From: Streptomyces changanensis | Lineage (GTDB): Bacteria > Actinomycetota > Actinomycetes > Streptomycetales > Streptomycetaceae | Assembly: GCF_024600715.1 (NCBI RefSeq) | Contig: NZ_CP102332.1 | Location: 5,704,001 to 5,768,000 of the forward strand | Length of the DNA: 64,000 nucleotides | Direction: 5' to 3' | Shown here: one piece after another, positions 7,875 to 15,945 of the stretch | Layout: each line of letters begins with the position of its first letter | Position numbering within the stretch: position 1 is the stretch's first letter | Position numbers and translations under genes: made by a program | The notes under the pieces: model-generated | Databases searched by the model: none | What the model was told of the DNA's origin: nothing | The model's input: the letters and a program-made list of their open reading frames with translations, nothing else

Positions 7875-8585
7875 CAGCCCCCGCCTCCGTACCGGCGCAG
7901 GGTGGCCCCGCGTCCATCCGTCCCGGGGCCGGGCCGGGCGCGTGCCGCCCGGCCCGGTACCTCGGCCGCACAGCGGGCTCCGGGTCCCTTCCCGGTCGCC
8001 GGCTCCCCGGTCGCAGGGCTCCCGACCGCCCTCCGGCCCGGGACGGCCCGGGACGGCCCGGGGCCGCCGGGTGCGCCCTTCCGCGACGGCGCCGCGCCCC
8101 TCTGGCCCGTGCGCCGCCCTGGTGCCCGCGCCGACCCCGCGCCGCTCCGGGCCCCGTGCCGCCCCGGCGCCCGCGACGGCGCCGCGCCGCGCCGGCCTCG
8201 CGCCGCTCCGACCCCCGTGCCGGTCACCCGGACAGCCGAACTCCCGCGAGGCGCGGGACGGCCCTCAAAACGCCCCGCCCGGCCCCGCCACACCCGCTCC
8301 CGCCTGCGCGGACACCCCCGCGCCCCACCCGTGGCGGCGCACCGCCGCCGCCCCGGACGGACCGGCCGGGCGCCCCTCGGGAAGCCGAACGGCGCAATCA
8401 GGCGGACAGTGGGATCAAGGCGTTTGCCATCAAGGCCCCCGGGCAGGCGCATCTCGTGCTTCGGACCGGAGGCACGTCCGTGGGAGCGGATCGCCGCTCC
8501 GGGCGTGTCCGCGCCCGGTTCCGGCGGCGGCGCTTCCCGGGGTGACAGCCAACCATCAGCGCCGCTCAGGGAGCTGAACACGATC
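7875..8585. other. 711-base intergenic region before the sigma factor gene
   Basis: No gene is supported. The first 400 bases are extremely GC-rich with loosely repeated blocks such as GACGGCGCCGCGCC (about 8086 and 8174). From 8390 composition relaxes and promoter-like sequence appears: GTTTGCCATC at 8420 followed after 15 bases by GGGCAG, a poor match to the SigB consensus that could serve autoregulation of the sigma gene. The 5' leader would be about 140 bases. Confidence 0.4.
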
Positions 8586-9377
8586 ATGCCTACCCTCGCT
8601 CACTCGAAGCATCCGCACGACGACGCGCCCGACACCGCCGAGGCGTTCCGCCGGCTGGCGTCACTGCCGCCCGGAGAGGAACGGGACCGTCTGCGCCAGG
8701 ACATCGTCAGCGCGTGGCTGCCCATGGCCGACCGGCTGGCAGGCCGGTTCCGCAACCGCGGCGAGGCGCTGGAGGACCTCAAGCAGGTCGCCGCCCTCGG
8801 CCTGGTCAAGGCCGTCGACCGGTACGACCCGTCGCGGGGCGCGGCCTTCGAGAGCTTCGCCGTGCCCACCATCACCGGCGAGATAAAGCGGCACTTCCGC
8901 GACCACATGTGGACCCTGCACGTGCCGCGCCGGGTGCAGGACCTCCGGGGCCGCGTCCGCGCCGCCTACCAGGAGCTCTCGCACTCCGTCGGCGGCCGCG
9001 CCCCGACGGTCGCGGAGATAGCCGAGAAGGCGGGGATGACGGAGGAGGAGGCCGTCGCCGGCCTCGAAGCCCTCGACAGCTTCACCGCCTTGTCGCTGGA
9101 CGCCGAACTGCCCGGCACGGAGGACGGCTACACCCTCGTCGACGCGCTCGGCGGGCCGGACCCGGCCCTGGACATCGTCGTCGACCGGGAGGCCGTCAAG
9201 CCGAGGCTGCGCACCCTCCCGGAGCGCGAGCAGAAGATCCTGTACATGCGGTTCTTCCGCGACATGACGCAGAGCAGCATCGCCGAGGACCTCGGCATCT
9301 CGCAGATGCACGTGAGCCGCCTCATCAGCCGGTGCTGCTCCCGGCTGCGCGAGGACATCATGCGGGACGCCGCGTAA
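8586..9377 (+). CDS. SigB/SigF/SigG-family RNA polymerase sigma factor
   Basis: A 263-residue group 3 sigma factor. Region 2 is clear (LEDLKQVAALGLVKAVDRYD and FESFAVPTITGEIKRHFRD), region 3 follows (GGRAPTVAEIAEKAGMTEEE), and region 4 ends the protein with the helix-turn-helix SIAEDLGISQMHVSRLISR. This family (SigB, SigF, SigG, SigL and others in Streptomyces) handles stress and development and is usually held by RsbW-like anti-sigma kinases. No anti-sigma or anti-anti-sigma gene is adjacent, though an RsbW-like ATPase lies at 53326. ATG 8586 is preceded by GGGAGC. It ends ten bases from a convergent gene. Which paralogue this is cannot be told. Confidence 0.92.
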   Translation: MPTLAHSKHPHDDAPDTAEAFRRLASLPPGEERDRLRQDIVSAWLPMADRLAGRFRNRGEALEDLKQVAALGLVKAVDRYDPSRGAAFESFAVPTITGEIKRHFRDHMWTLHVPRRVQDLRGRVRAAYQELSHSVGGRAPTVAEIAEKAGMTEEEAVAGLEALDSFTALSLDAELPGTEDGYTLVDALGGPDPALDIVVDREAVKPRLRTLPEREQKILYMRFFRDMTQSSIAEDLGISQMHVSRLISRCCSRLREDIMRDAA

Positions 9378-9386
9378 CCGCCGGTG

Positions 9387-10649
9387 TCACCCCGGGCGGA
9401 CCATCGCGATACCCGTGTGGCGGGCGGCCACGTCGGCCGCCCGCGCCTCCGCCATCGAGAACGCCCGCCGCGCGTCGACGCGCAGCAGTGTCAGCACGCC
9501 GAGGACCCGCGGCGTCCGCGGCCCGTCCTGCGGGCCGCCACCACCGTCGAGGACGGGCAGGCACAGCAGCGAACCGACCCCGGCGCGCACCAGCACGGCC
9601 GTCCCGGCGGCGTCCGTGCCCAGCGCCAGCGGGTCCTCGAGCCGTACCTGGAGGGCGGCCGAGGCACTCCGCGCGACCTCGGCGACGAGGGGACAGCGCG
9701 CCGGCTCCTGCGCGGCGAGCTCGCCCGCGAGCGCGTCCTCGCCGGATGGTCCCAGCGCCGCCACCCGGCGCGGCCCCGGCGCCGGGCGGTCCGCCGCGTG
9801 CGCCGCGCCCGCGGGCGTCAGGTCGGCGAGGACCCAGTCGGCGAACCGGCCGTGGAGGACCCGCGCCACCGCCTCCAGCGCCCCCGTGGCGTCCCCCGGC
9901 GGGCGGCGCAGCAGAGCGGTCGCGACCGCGTCGACCACGTCCAGGGCCGACGCTCGGGCGGTGGCCCCGGCCAGGTCGCCGGCCCCCGCGCCACCGGCCC
10001 CCGCCCGGTCATCGGCCCCGGCCCCAGCGGCCAGGACTTCCGCGTGCCCGCCCGGAACCCCACCCGCCGGTACCGCCGCACCCCGCGCCTCCACGACGTC
10101 GGCACCCGGCTGGAACACCACGAGCACCGCCGGCACCGGCTCACCGGGCAACGGCAGCGCCACCAGCGTCACCCGGACGGGCTCCTCCGAACGCGGACGC
10201 ACCCGCACGGACAGGCTCCGACCGCCCTCGCCACGGGCCGCCGCGGCCACCTGCGAGCGGAACGCCACCCGGTCGCCCGGCGCCAGCAACGCCGCCAGCG
10301 GCCGGCCCGTGGCGTACCCGGCCGGGACCCCGGTCAGGACGGTCGCCGCCTGGTTCATCCGCCGGACGGCCGTGTCCCCGTCGACCAGCGCGACCGGCAA
10401 CGGAAGCCGCTGGAAGACGGCCTTCAGCAGCTGCGACTCCTGCCGCTCCGCCGGCCTGCCCGCCGGGGCGCGCGCCGCGAGGCGTTCGTACTGCGGCCAC
10501 AGCGTCTCCGCCACGTGCTGCAGCTCGAACAGGGCCGTGTCCAGGGCGTCCCGCCGCTCCTCCGGGGGCAGCGCGCGGGCGGCGCGCAGCTCGCCCACCC
10601 GCCGGACGAAGTCCGCGAGGTCGCGGCCGAAAGCGTCGGTCCCGCTCAT
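9387..10649 (-). CDS. PAS and GAF domain sensory protein without visible output domain
   Basis: A 420-residue protein. After a helical N-terminal region, a PAS domain spans about residues 75-185 (LKAVFQRLPLPVALVDGDTAV, VTLVALPLPGEPVPAVLVVFQP). A Gly/Ala-rich linker (about 195-235) leads to a GAF domain running to the C-terminus (FADWVLADLTPAG, VLVRAGVGSLLCLPVLDG). No kinase, phosphatase, HTH or ANTAR domain follows. In Streptomyces, PAS-GAF modules usually end in PP2C phosphatase or ANTAR; here an ANTAR protein is encoded divergently 315 bases away, so the two may be partners. ATG 10649 follows GAGAGG. Confidence 0.75.
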   Translation of the reverse strand: MSGTDAFGRDLADFVRRVGELRAARALPPEERRDALDTALFELQHVAETLWPQYERLAARAPAGRPAERQESQLLKAVFQRLPLPVALVDGDTAVRRMNQAATVLTGVPAGYATGRPLAALLAPGDRVAFRSQVAAAARGEGGRSLSVRVRPRSEEPVRVTLVALPLPGEPVPAVLVVFQPGADVVEARGAAVPAGGVPGGHAEVLAAGAGADDRAGAGGAGAGDLAGATARASALDVVDAVATALLRRPPGDATGALEAVARVLHGRFADWVLADLTPAGAAHAADRPAPGPRRVAALGPSGEDALAGELAAQEPARCPLVAEVARSASAALQVRLEDPLALGTDAAGTAVLVRAGVGSLLCLPVLDGGGGPQDGPRTPRVLGVLTLLRVDARRAFSMAEARAADVAARHTGIAMVRPG

Positions 10650-10964
10650 CCGGAGGCCCTCTCGCCGCCCGGGCCCGGGCGGCGCGTCCCGGGCCCCCGC
10701 CCGCCGCTCCACGGTGCCCCCGGACCCCGCCGCCGCCCGTCACCCCAGCCCGCTCCCGGTCCCCGCGAGCGCCCGTCACCGCGCCGCGCTCCCGGCTCCC
10801 GCCGCCGCCCGTCACCCCACCGCGCCGCGCACACCCGCGCGCGCTCCCGGGTCGCCCGCACCGTCGTCCGCATGTAGGCACGGTAACCGGGTGCACGTCG
10901 CGAACGCCCGGCCGTTTCGGGCCGCTGCGGGCGGGCAGCCGCACGTCGAGAGGAGCACCCCCCG
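10650..10964. other. Divergent intergenic region with short GC-rich repeats
   Basis: 315 bases between the PAS-GAF gene and the ANTAR gene. The left half repeats CGCCCGTCACC three times (about 10734, 10773 and 10807) in a loose ~35-base period. The right half (10880-10940) is less biased and is where both promoters should lie. No gene is supported. Confidence 0.5.
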
Positions 10965-11873
10965 ATGCCGATCCAGCACGAGGACGACGGACCGGTCCCG
11001 GTGTCCGCGGCGCGCCGGCTCCGACGGCTCGCCGAGGAGTGCGTCCGCTCCGTACCGGCCTGCTGCGGCGCCGCCGCGACCCTCGGCGACGACGCGCGGG
11101 AGCCGGAACACGGCCCGCCGCGCGGACCCCGACAGGAGCGGCGGCACGGACCCGAGGCGCACCGACCCGAGGCGTACGGGCCCGAGGCGTACGGGCCGGA
11201 GGCGTACGGGCCCGAGGCCGACGGGTGCCGCACGGCTGCCACCCATCCGGACCTGGCCGCCCTCGTGACCGTTCAGCTCGACGCGGGCGAGGGGCCCGTC
11301 CGGGCGGCGCTCGACGCAGGCCGGCCCGTCGAGGTCCCGGACCTCCTCCACGACACCAGGTGGCCCGCCCACCGGGCCGCCGCGCTCCGCGCCGGGCTGC
11401 GCACCAGCGTGACCCTGCCGTTCCGCCGTCCGGGCACCGACGTCACCCTCACGCTGTACGGCTTCCGCCCCGGCTCCCTCGCCGGCGCCGCGCACGGCCC
11501 CGCGGCAGCCCTCGGCGAGGCGGCCACCGCCGCACTCGTCCGTGACGACCTCCACCGTGCCGCCCTCGCCGAGGTCGCCCAACTGGAGACGGCGCTGCGC
11601 TCCCGGCCGGTCATCGACCAGGCGGTTGGCATCGTCGTGCACGCCCTCGGCTGCGGCACCGAGGACGCCCACACCGTGCTCCGCCGCGTCTCGCAGCTCA
11701 CCAACCGCAAACTGGCCGACGTCGCCGCCGCCGTCGTACGCGCCCGCGGCCACGGCCTGGAGAAGGAGCTGGCACGCCTGGCCGCCCGCCCCCCGACCGC
11801 CCGCCCCCGAACGGCGAACCCCCGGGAATCTTCGTATAAAGGCAGTGCGCACAGGAACCGGAGCGAAGCTTGA
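10965..11873 (+). CDS. GAF-like/ANTAR-domain regulator with internal PEAYG repeats
   Basis: A 302-residue protein. The C-terminal ANTAR domain (about residues 205-265) is clear: LETALRSRPVIDQAVGIVVH, then TNRKLADVAAAVVRA. ANTAR domains bind paired hairpins in nascent RNA and prevent termination. The middle (about 95-195) looks like a degenerate GAF sensor (PVEVPDLLHDTRWPAHRAAAL). Residues about 64-88 hold an in-frame 15-base tandem repeat giving PEAYG three times with two variants, probably a flexible linker. ATG follows AGAGGAGCA. It heads a unit with the aminotransferase-like and metallo-hydrolase genes. Confidence 0.78.
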   Translation: MPIQHEDDGPVPVSAARRLRRLAEECVRSVPACCGAAATLGDDAREPEHGPPRGPRQERRHGPEAHRPEAYGPEAYGPEAYGPEADGCRTAATHPDLAALVTVQLDAGEGPVRAALDAGRPVEVPDLLHDTRWPAHRAAALRAGLRTSVTLPFRRPGTDVTLTLYGFRPGSLAGAAHGPAAALGEAATAALVRDDLHRAALAEVAQLETALRSRPVIDQAVGIVVHALGCGTEDAHTVLRRVSQLTNRKLADVAAAVVRARGHGLEKELARLAARPPTARPRTANPRESSYKGSAHRNRSEA

Positions 11874-11908
11874 CGAAGCGGTACGAGAGGTCCCGGGAGG
11901 TCGAGGCG

Positions 11909-13168
11909 ATGCACAGCTCCGCCCCCGAGGGGCACGGCCAGGTGCGCCATGCCCCGCCCGCCCCCGACACCGGCCTGCCCGTCCTCCCGGAGCTCTCCGG
12001 CCTCCTCGCCGCCGCGGCGGGCCGCACCGACGCCGAACCACCCGGCGGCGGCCCGGTGCTGCGGGAGGCCGCCTGCGGCTACTGGTCCCGGCGCGGCCTG
12101 GACTGCCACCCCGAGGACCTCGTCGCCGCCCCGGGCGCCGGCCCGCTGTTCCTGGCGCTGCTCGCCGCGCACGGCGGCGACGTCCTGATGCCGCGCCCCT
12201 GCCCGCTCGCGTGGACGCCGCAGGCCCGCCTCCTCGGCCGCCCCGCCTACCACGTGCCCACGCCCGCCGAGTGCGGCGGCGTCCCCGACCCCTACGCCCT
12301 CCTGGAGACCGTCCGCCGGGTGCGGGCCGAGGGCGGCCGGCCGGCCGTGCTGCTGCTGTCCGTCGCCGACGACCCCACCGGCACGGTCACGCCCCCCGAA
12401 CTGGTCCGCGAGGCCTGCGAGGCGGCCGTCGGGGAAGGGCTCCACATCGTCAGCGACGAGACGTGGCGCGACACCGTCCACCACCCCCGCGACACCGTGT
12501 TCGTCAGTCCCGCCGAGATGTGCCCCGACGACGTCACCGTCGTGTGCGACCTGGCGGGCTCGGTCGCCCCCGCCGCGTGGCCCGCGGCCGTGGCCCGCTT
12601 CCCCACCCGGCCCGGTGCCACCGCACACCGCGCCCGCGTCCTCGACGTGCTCACCGCGCTCGGCGCCGACCTGCCCGGCCCCCTGGCGACCGCCCTCGCC
12701 CACGCCCTCGACGAGCCGCGGACCCTCACCGCGCGCACCGCCGCCGCGAACGCCCTGCACGCGCGCGTCGCCGCCGCGGCCCACCGGGTGGTGCTCACCG
12801 CCGGCGCCCTGGCCCTCCCGCCCGAGGCGGGCCGCCACCTCTACGCCGACCTCGGCCCGCTCCGCGGGCACCTCGCCGAGCGGGGCGTCACCGACTCCAT
12901 CGAGCTGGAGGAGTACCTGACCGCGCGCCTCGGCACCCCCGTCCCCGGCGGCCACCGCTTCGGCGACGAACTCGGCGCGCTGCGGGTACGCCTGGCCACC
13001 ACGCCGCTGCTGGGCCCCACCCCCGCCGAGCGGCTGGAGGCCCTGGCCGCGGCCGACCCGCTGGACCGGCCCCACGTGACGGAGGCGCTGGGCGCCCTGT
13101 CGGCTGCCCTCGGCGGCGGCGCACCGCGCACGGACCGCGCCGACACCGGTGAAGGAGCCCGTACATGA
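11909..13168 (+). CDS. Aminotransferase-fold (class I/II) protein lacking the catalytic lysine
   Basis: A 419-residue fold type I aminotransferase homologue. Recognisable blocks are VADDPTGTV (155-158, standing for NPTG) and IVSDETW at about 181-186 (the Asp that binds the PLP nitrogen). Where the family has SLSKxxG, this protein has DLAGS at 214-218. It contains no lysine from ATG 11909 to the stop, so no internal aldimine can form. It may be a non-catalytic ligand-binding or regulatory protein. GGGAGG eight bases upstream supports ATG 11909; a TTG at 11870 overlapping the ANTAR stop would add 13 residues with a single Lys at position 3, outside the fold. Its stop overlaps the next start by four bases. 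Confidence 0.75.
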   Translation: MHSSAPEGHGQVRHAPPAPDTGLPVLPELSGLLAAAAGRTDAEPPGGGPVLREAACGYWSRRGLDCHPEDLVAAPGAGPLFLALLAAHGGDVLMPRPCPLAWTPQARLLGRPAYHVPTPAECGGVPDPYALLETVRRVRAEGGRPAVLLLSVADDPTGTVTPPELVREACEAAVGEGLHIVSDETWRDTVHHPRDTVFVSPAEMCPDDVTVVCDLAGSVAPAAWPAAVARFPTRPGATAHRARVLDVLTALGADLPGPLATALAHALDEPRTLTARTAAANALHARVAAAAHRVVLTAGALALPPEAGRHLYADLGPLRGHLAERGVTDSIELEEYLTARLGTPVPGGHRFGDELGALRVRLATTPLLGPTPAERLEALAAADPLDRPHVTEALGALSAALGGGAPRTDRADTGEGART

Positions 13169-14217
13169 CGGACCCGACCCACGCCGATCCCCCGCCCCCC
13201 GCGGATCCCGCCACCGCGCCCCACCACGGCGCTCCGGTGGCCCCCGTCCCCCGGCCGGCCCCCCGGCCCCTCGGCGAGGTACGCCGCTGGCCGCGCTCCT
13301 TCGCGGGCCGTCTCACCGCGCCGCTGCCCGGCGTCCGCGCCTTCGCCCGCCTGGCCCGGGAGGGCGCGGCCGCGGTGCGCCCCGGCGCCGACGGGCTGCG
13401 GGACGTGCCGAAGCTGCCGTTCGCCCCCGGGCCGCTGCCGCCCGCCGACCCCGACACGCTGGCCGTCACCTGGGCCGGGCACGCCAGTTGGATCGTGCGC
13501 GTCGGCGGCCTCACCGTCCTCACCGACCCCGTCTGGTCCCGGCGCATCCTCGGCACCCCGGCGCGCGTCACACCCGTCGGTGTCCGCTGGGAGGACGTGC
13601 CCCCGGTCGACGCGGTCGTCATCAGCCACAACCACTACGACCACGTGGACGCGCCGACGCTCCGCCGGCTCCCGCGCAGCACCCCCGTCTTCGTCCCCGC
13701 CGGCCTCGGCCGCTGGTTCCGCCACCGCCGCTTCTCCACCGTCACCGAGCTCGACTGGTGGGAGGGGGCCGAACTCCACGGCGTCCGCTTCGACTTCGTA
13801 CCGGCCCACCACTGGTCCAAGCGCGGCCTGACCGACACCTGCCGCACGCTGTGGGGCGGCTGGGTCCTCACCGATCGGCGGGACAGGAGCGTGTACTTCG
13901 CCGGTGACACCGGGTACGGCCACTGGTTCCGCCGGATCGCCGACCGCCACCCGGGGATCGACCTCGCGCTGCTGCCCATCGGCGCGTACGCGCCCCGCTG
14001 GTGGCTCGGCGACGTCCACACCGACCCGGAGGAGGCCGTCCGCGCCTTCCGCGACCTGGGGGCCCGCGCGATGGCCCCCATGCACTGGGCGACGTTCGTC
14101 CTGTCCTCCGAGCCGGTCATGGAGCCCCTGACCCGGCTCCTGGCCGCCTGGGAGGCGGCCGGCCTGCCCCGCGAACGCCTCTGGGACCTGGCGGTGGGCG
14201 AGTCCCGCGTCCTGTGA
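13165..14217 (+). CDS. MBL-fold metallo-hydrolase, NAPE-PLD/RomA-like
   Basis: A 350-residue metallo-beta-lactamase-fold enzyme. The metal motif HNHYDHVD starts at His155, with VTWAGHASWIVR at about 98 and FAGDTGYG and APMHWATF supplying the later ligands. Length, the long N-terminal extension and WAGHASWIVRV are typical of the N-acyl-phosphatidylethanolamine phospholipase D/RomA group, which suggests a phosphodiester or lipid-related substrate, not a beta-lactam. The ATGA overlap with the upstream aminotransferase-like gene indicates translational coupling and perhaps a joint function. Confidence 0.87.
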   Translation: MTDPTHADPPPPADPATAPHHGAPVAPVPRPAPRPLGEVRRWPRSFAGRLTAPLPGVRAFARLAREGAAAVRPGADGLRDVPKLPFAPGPLPPADPDTLAVTWAGHASWIVRVGGLTVLTDPVWSRRILGTPARVTPVGVRWEDVPPVDAVVISHNHYDHVDAPTLRRLPRSTPVFVPAGLGRWFRHRRFSTVTELDWWEGAELHGVRFDFVPAHHWSKRGLTDTCRTLWGGWVLTDRRDRSVYFAGDTGYGHWFRRIADRHPGIDLALLPIGAYAPRWWLGDVHTDPEEAVRAFRDLGARAMAPMHWATFVLSSEPVMEPLTRLLAAWEAAGLPRERLWDLAVGESRVL

Positions 14218-14295
14218 CCGCCGCCGGCCGCCCCACCGCGTGCCCCGCCAGGCACGCGTCGCCCCTCGTGGCCCGCGCGCCCGCCGTGGCCGGCC

Positions 14296-14420
14296 CGCCC
14301 GCCGTACGCGTCCGCAGGCACGCCCCGCCGCCGCGTGCTCGCCCGCCTGCGCGCCCGTCCGCCGTGCGCGTCCGTCCGCCGTGCGCGTCCCGCGCGCCCG
14401 CCACCGCCCGCCGTGCGCGT
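14296..14420. repeat. Degenerate CCGCCGTGCGCGTCC repeat between convergent genes
   Basis: Units of CCGCCGT(A/G)CGCGTCC occur at about 14300, 14358, 14373 and 14407, the last running into the stop codon of the DedA gene. The whole 203-base gap between the convergent MBL and DedA genes is repeat-like and non-coding. Confidence 0.55.
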
Positions 14421-15032
14421 CTAGCCGCCCCGCGCCCGGCGCCACAGCGGCGGCACCGCGCTGACCAGCAGCGTCAGTCCCACCACCGCCGCCACCCCCT
14501 GCCACGGGTACGGGAAGAGCGAGCCGCCCGCCACGCCCACCAGCTGGTACGCCACCGCCCAGGCCAGCACCGCCGGCACGTCCGCCCGCACGAACCGCCC
14601 CAGCGGCATCCGCGCCAGCAGGCACGCCACCATCACCGGGATCCGCCCCGCCGGCACCAGCCGCGACAGCACCAACACCGGCACCCGGTGCTGCCGCAGC
14701 CGTTCCTGCGCCCGCTCCAGGCGGTCCGGCGCCGCCCGGGCCCGCAGCGAGGCCAGCCAGCGCGACCCGTTGCGCGAGCCGGCGCCGCGCCGGCCCAGCC
14801 AGTACAGCCCCGCGTCGCCGGTGAGCGCCCCGGCCGACGCCACCAGGAAGACCCACAGCAGGGAGAGCGGCGCCGTCTGGTGGTAGGCGACGACCGCCGC
14901 CGAACCGACGATCGGCCCCGTGGGCACCACCGGCACCAGCGCGCCCAAGGCCACCAGCAGGAACAACGCCGGGTACCCGACGGCCCGCTGGGTCTGCTCG
15001 TCGGGCAACTGGCCGACCAGGTCCGCGATCAC
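14421..15032 (-). CDS. DedA-family (VTT domain) membrane protein
   Basis: A 203-residue polytopic membrane protein of the DedA/SNARE-associated family. It shows the VTT-type pattern: GYPALFLLVALGALVPVVPT, TGDAGLYWLGRRG, then LSRLVPAGRIPVMVACLLAR where the conserved arginine and proline lie, followed by two terminal hydrophobic segments. Relatives flip or transport phospholipids and undecaprenyl phosphate and maintain proton-motive force. The start overlaps the stop of the upstream metallo-hydrolase by four bases (ATGA), so the two are coupled. Confidence 0.87.
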   Translation of the reverse strand: MIADLVGQLPDEQTQRAVGYPALFLLVALGALVPVVPTGPIVGSAAVVAYHQTAPLSLLWVFLVASAGALTGDAGLYWLGRRGAGSRNGSRWLASLRARAAPDRLERAQERLRQHRVPVLVLSRLVPAGRIPVMVACLLARMPLGRFVRADVPAVLAWAVAYQLVGVAGGSLFPYPWQGVAAVVGLTLLVSAVPPLWRRARGG

Positions 15033-15796
15033 CGCGCCGCCCAGGGCCGCACCCGCTCCCCGTGCCGCGGCACGTGGACCTCCACCCCCGGCGCCAGCCG
15101 TGCCGCGAGCCGGGCGAACTCGCCACCCGGGGCGTGGAACTCGTGTGGCCGCACGGCGCCCATCCCGATCGGCCAGAACGTGCCGTAGTGCACCGGCACC
15201 GCGGCCCGCGGCGCCAACGCGGCGAGGGCCTCGGCGGCGCGCCGCGCGTCGAGGTGCCCGTGGCCCAGGTACGGGCCCCAGCCGCCCACCGGCAGCAGCG
15301 CCAGGTCCACCCCGCCGACCGCCTCCGCCATCCCGTCGAACGGGCCGGTGTCACCGGCGAAGTACGTCCGCGCCGCACCCCGGACCACGTACCCGAGGGC
15401 GGGGGAGCGGTGCGGCCCCACCGGCAGCCGCCGCCCGTCGTGGGCGGCCGGCACGGCCCGCACCACCACGGCGCCGACGTTCACCTCGTCGCCGGCGCCG
15501 ACCTCCGTCACGCGCAGCCCGCGCAACCGCCGCAGCCCCGGCACCGACCGTGCCGCGCCGCGCGGCACCACCAGCCGCGTGCCCGGCGCGAGCCGGGCCA
15601 GCGACGGCACGTGCAGGTGGTCGGCGTGCAGGTGCGACACGAGCACCACGTCGGCCCGGGCCGCCTCGGGCGGCGGCGCAGCGCCCCGGCGCCGCCGCAG
15701 GTGCGCGACGCGGCGCGCGAACAGCGGGTCGGTCAGCACCCGCACACCGGAGTCCTCGACCGTGCAGGTGGCGTGACCCCACCAAGTGACCTCCAT
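15029..15796 (-). CDS. MBL-fold metallo-hydrolase, UlaG-like
   Basis: A 255-residue compact metallo-beta-lactamase-fold enzyme. WWGHATCTVEDSG opens the protein, the metal motif SHLHADHLH places ligands at His55, His57, Asp59 and His60, FAGDTG gives the bridging Asp, and VPVHYGTFWP the last His. This is the UlaG/L-ascorbate-6-phosphate lactonase-like group, which includes hydrolases acting on phosphorylated sugars and phosphodiesters. It is the first gene of a two-gene unit with DedA. A second, NAPE-PLD-like MBL enzyme lies convergent at 13165. Confidence 0.86.
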   Translation of the reverse strand: MEVTWWGHATCTVEDSGVRVLTDPLFARRVAHLRRRRGAAPPPEAARADVVLVSHLHADHLHVPSLARLAPGTRLVVPRGAARSVPGLRRLRGLRVTEVGAGDEVNVGAVVVRAVPAAHDGRRLPVGPHRSPALGYVVRGAARTYFAGDTGPFDGMAEAVGGVDLALLPVGGWGPYLGHGHLDARRAAEALAALAPRAAVPVHYGTFWPIGMGAVRPHEFHAPGGEFARLAARLAPGVEVHVPRHGERVRPWAAR

Positions 15797-15945
15797 GCCC
15801 AGAAGCCTAGGGGCTGCCCCACCGGTCGGGTCGGGCCTGCGGCACCCGGCCGCCGGGCCTCGGGCCGGCCGGGCCCCGCGCCGGTCGCCGGCACGGCACC
15901 GTGTGCCACGCTGGAGCGGGAGGGCACGGGCGAAAGGCGGAGGTC

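Noticed and set aside
8420..8444. SigB-type autoregulatory promoter of the sigma gene
   Set aside because: GTTT-N15-GGGCAG has a poor -10; kept only as a remark in the gap description.
7718..8587. 289-codon minus-strand frame upstream of the sigma factor
   Set aside because: Low-complexity Arg/Gly/Ala product, no ribosome site, overlaps the small membrane protein gene.
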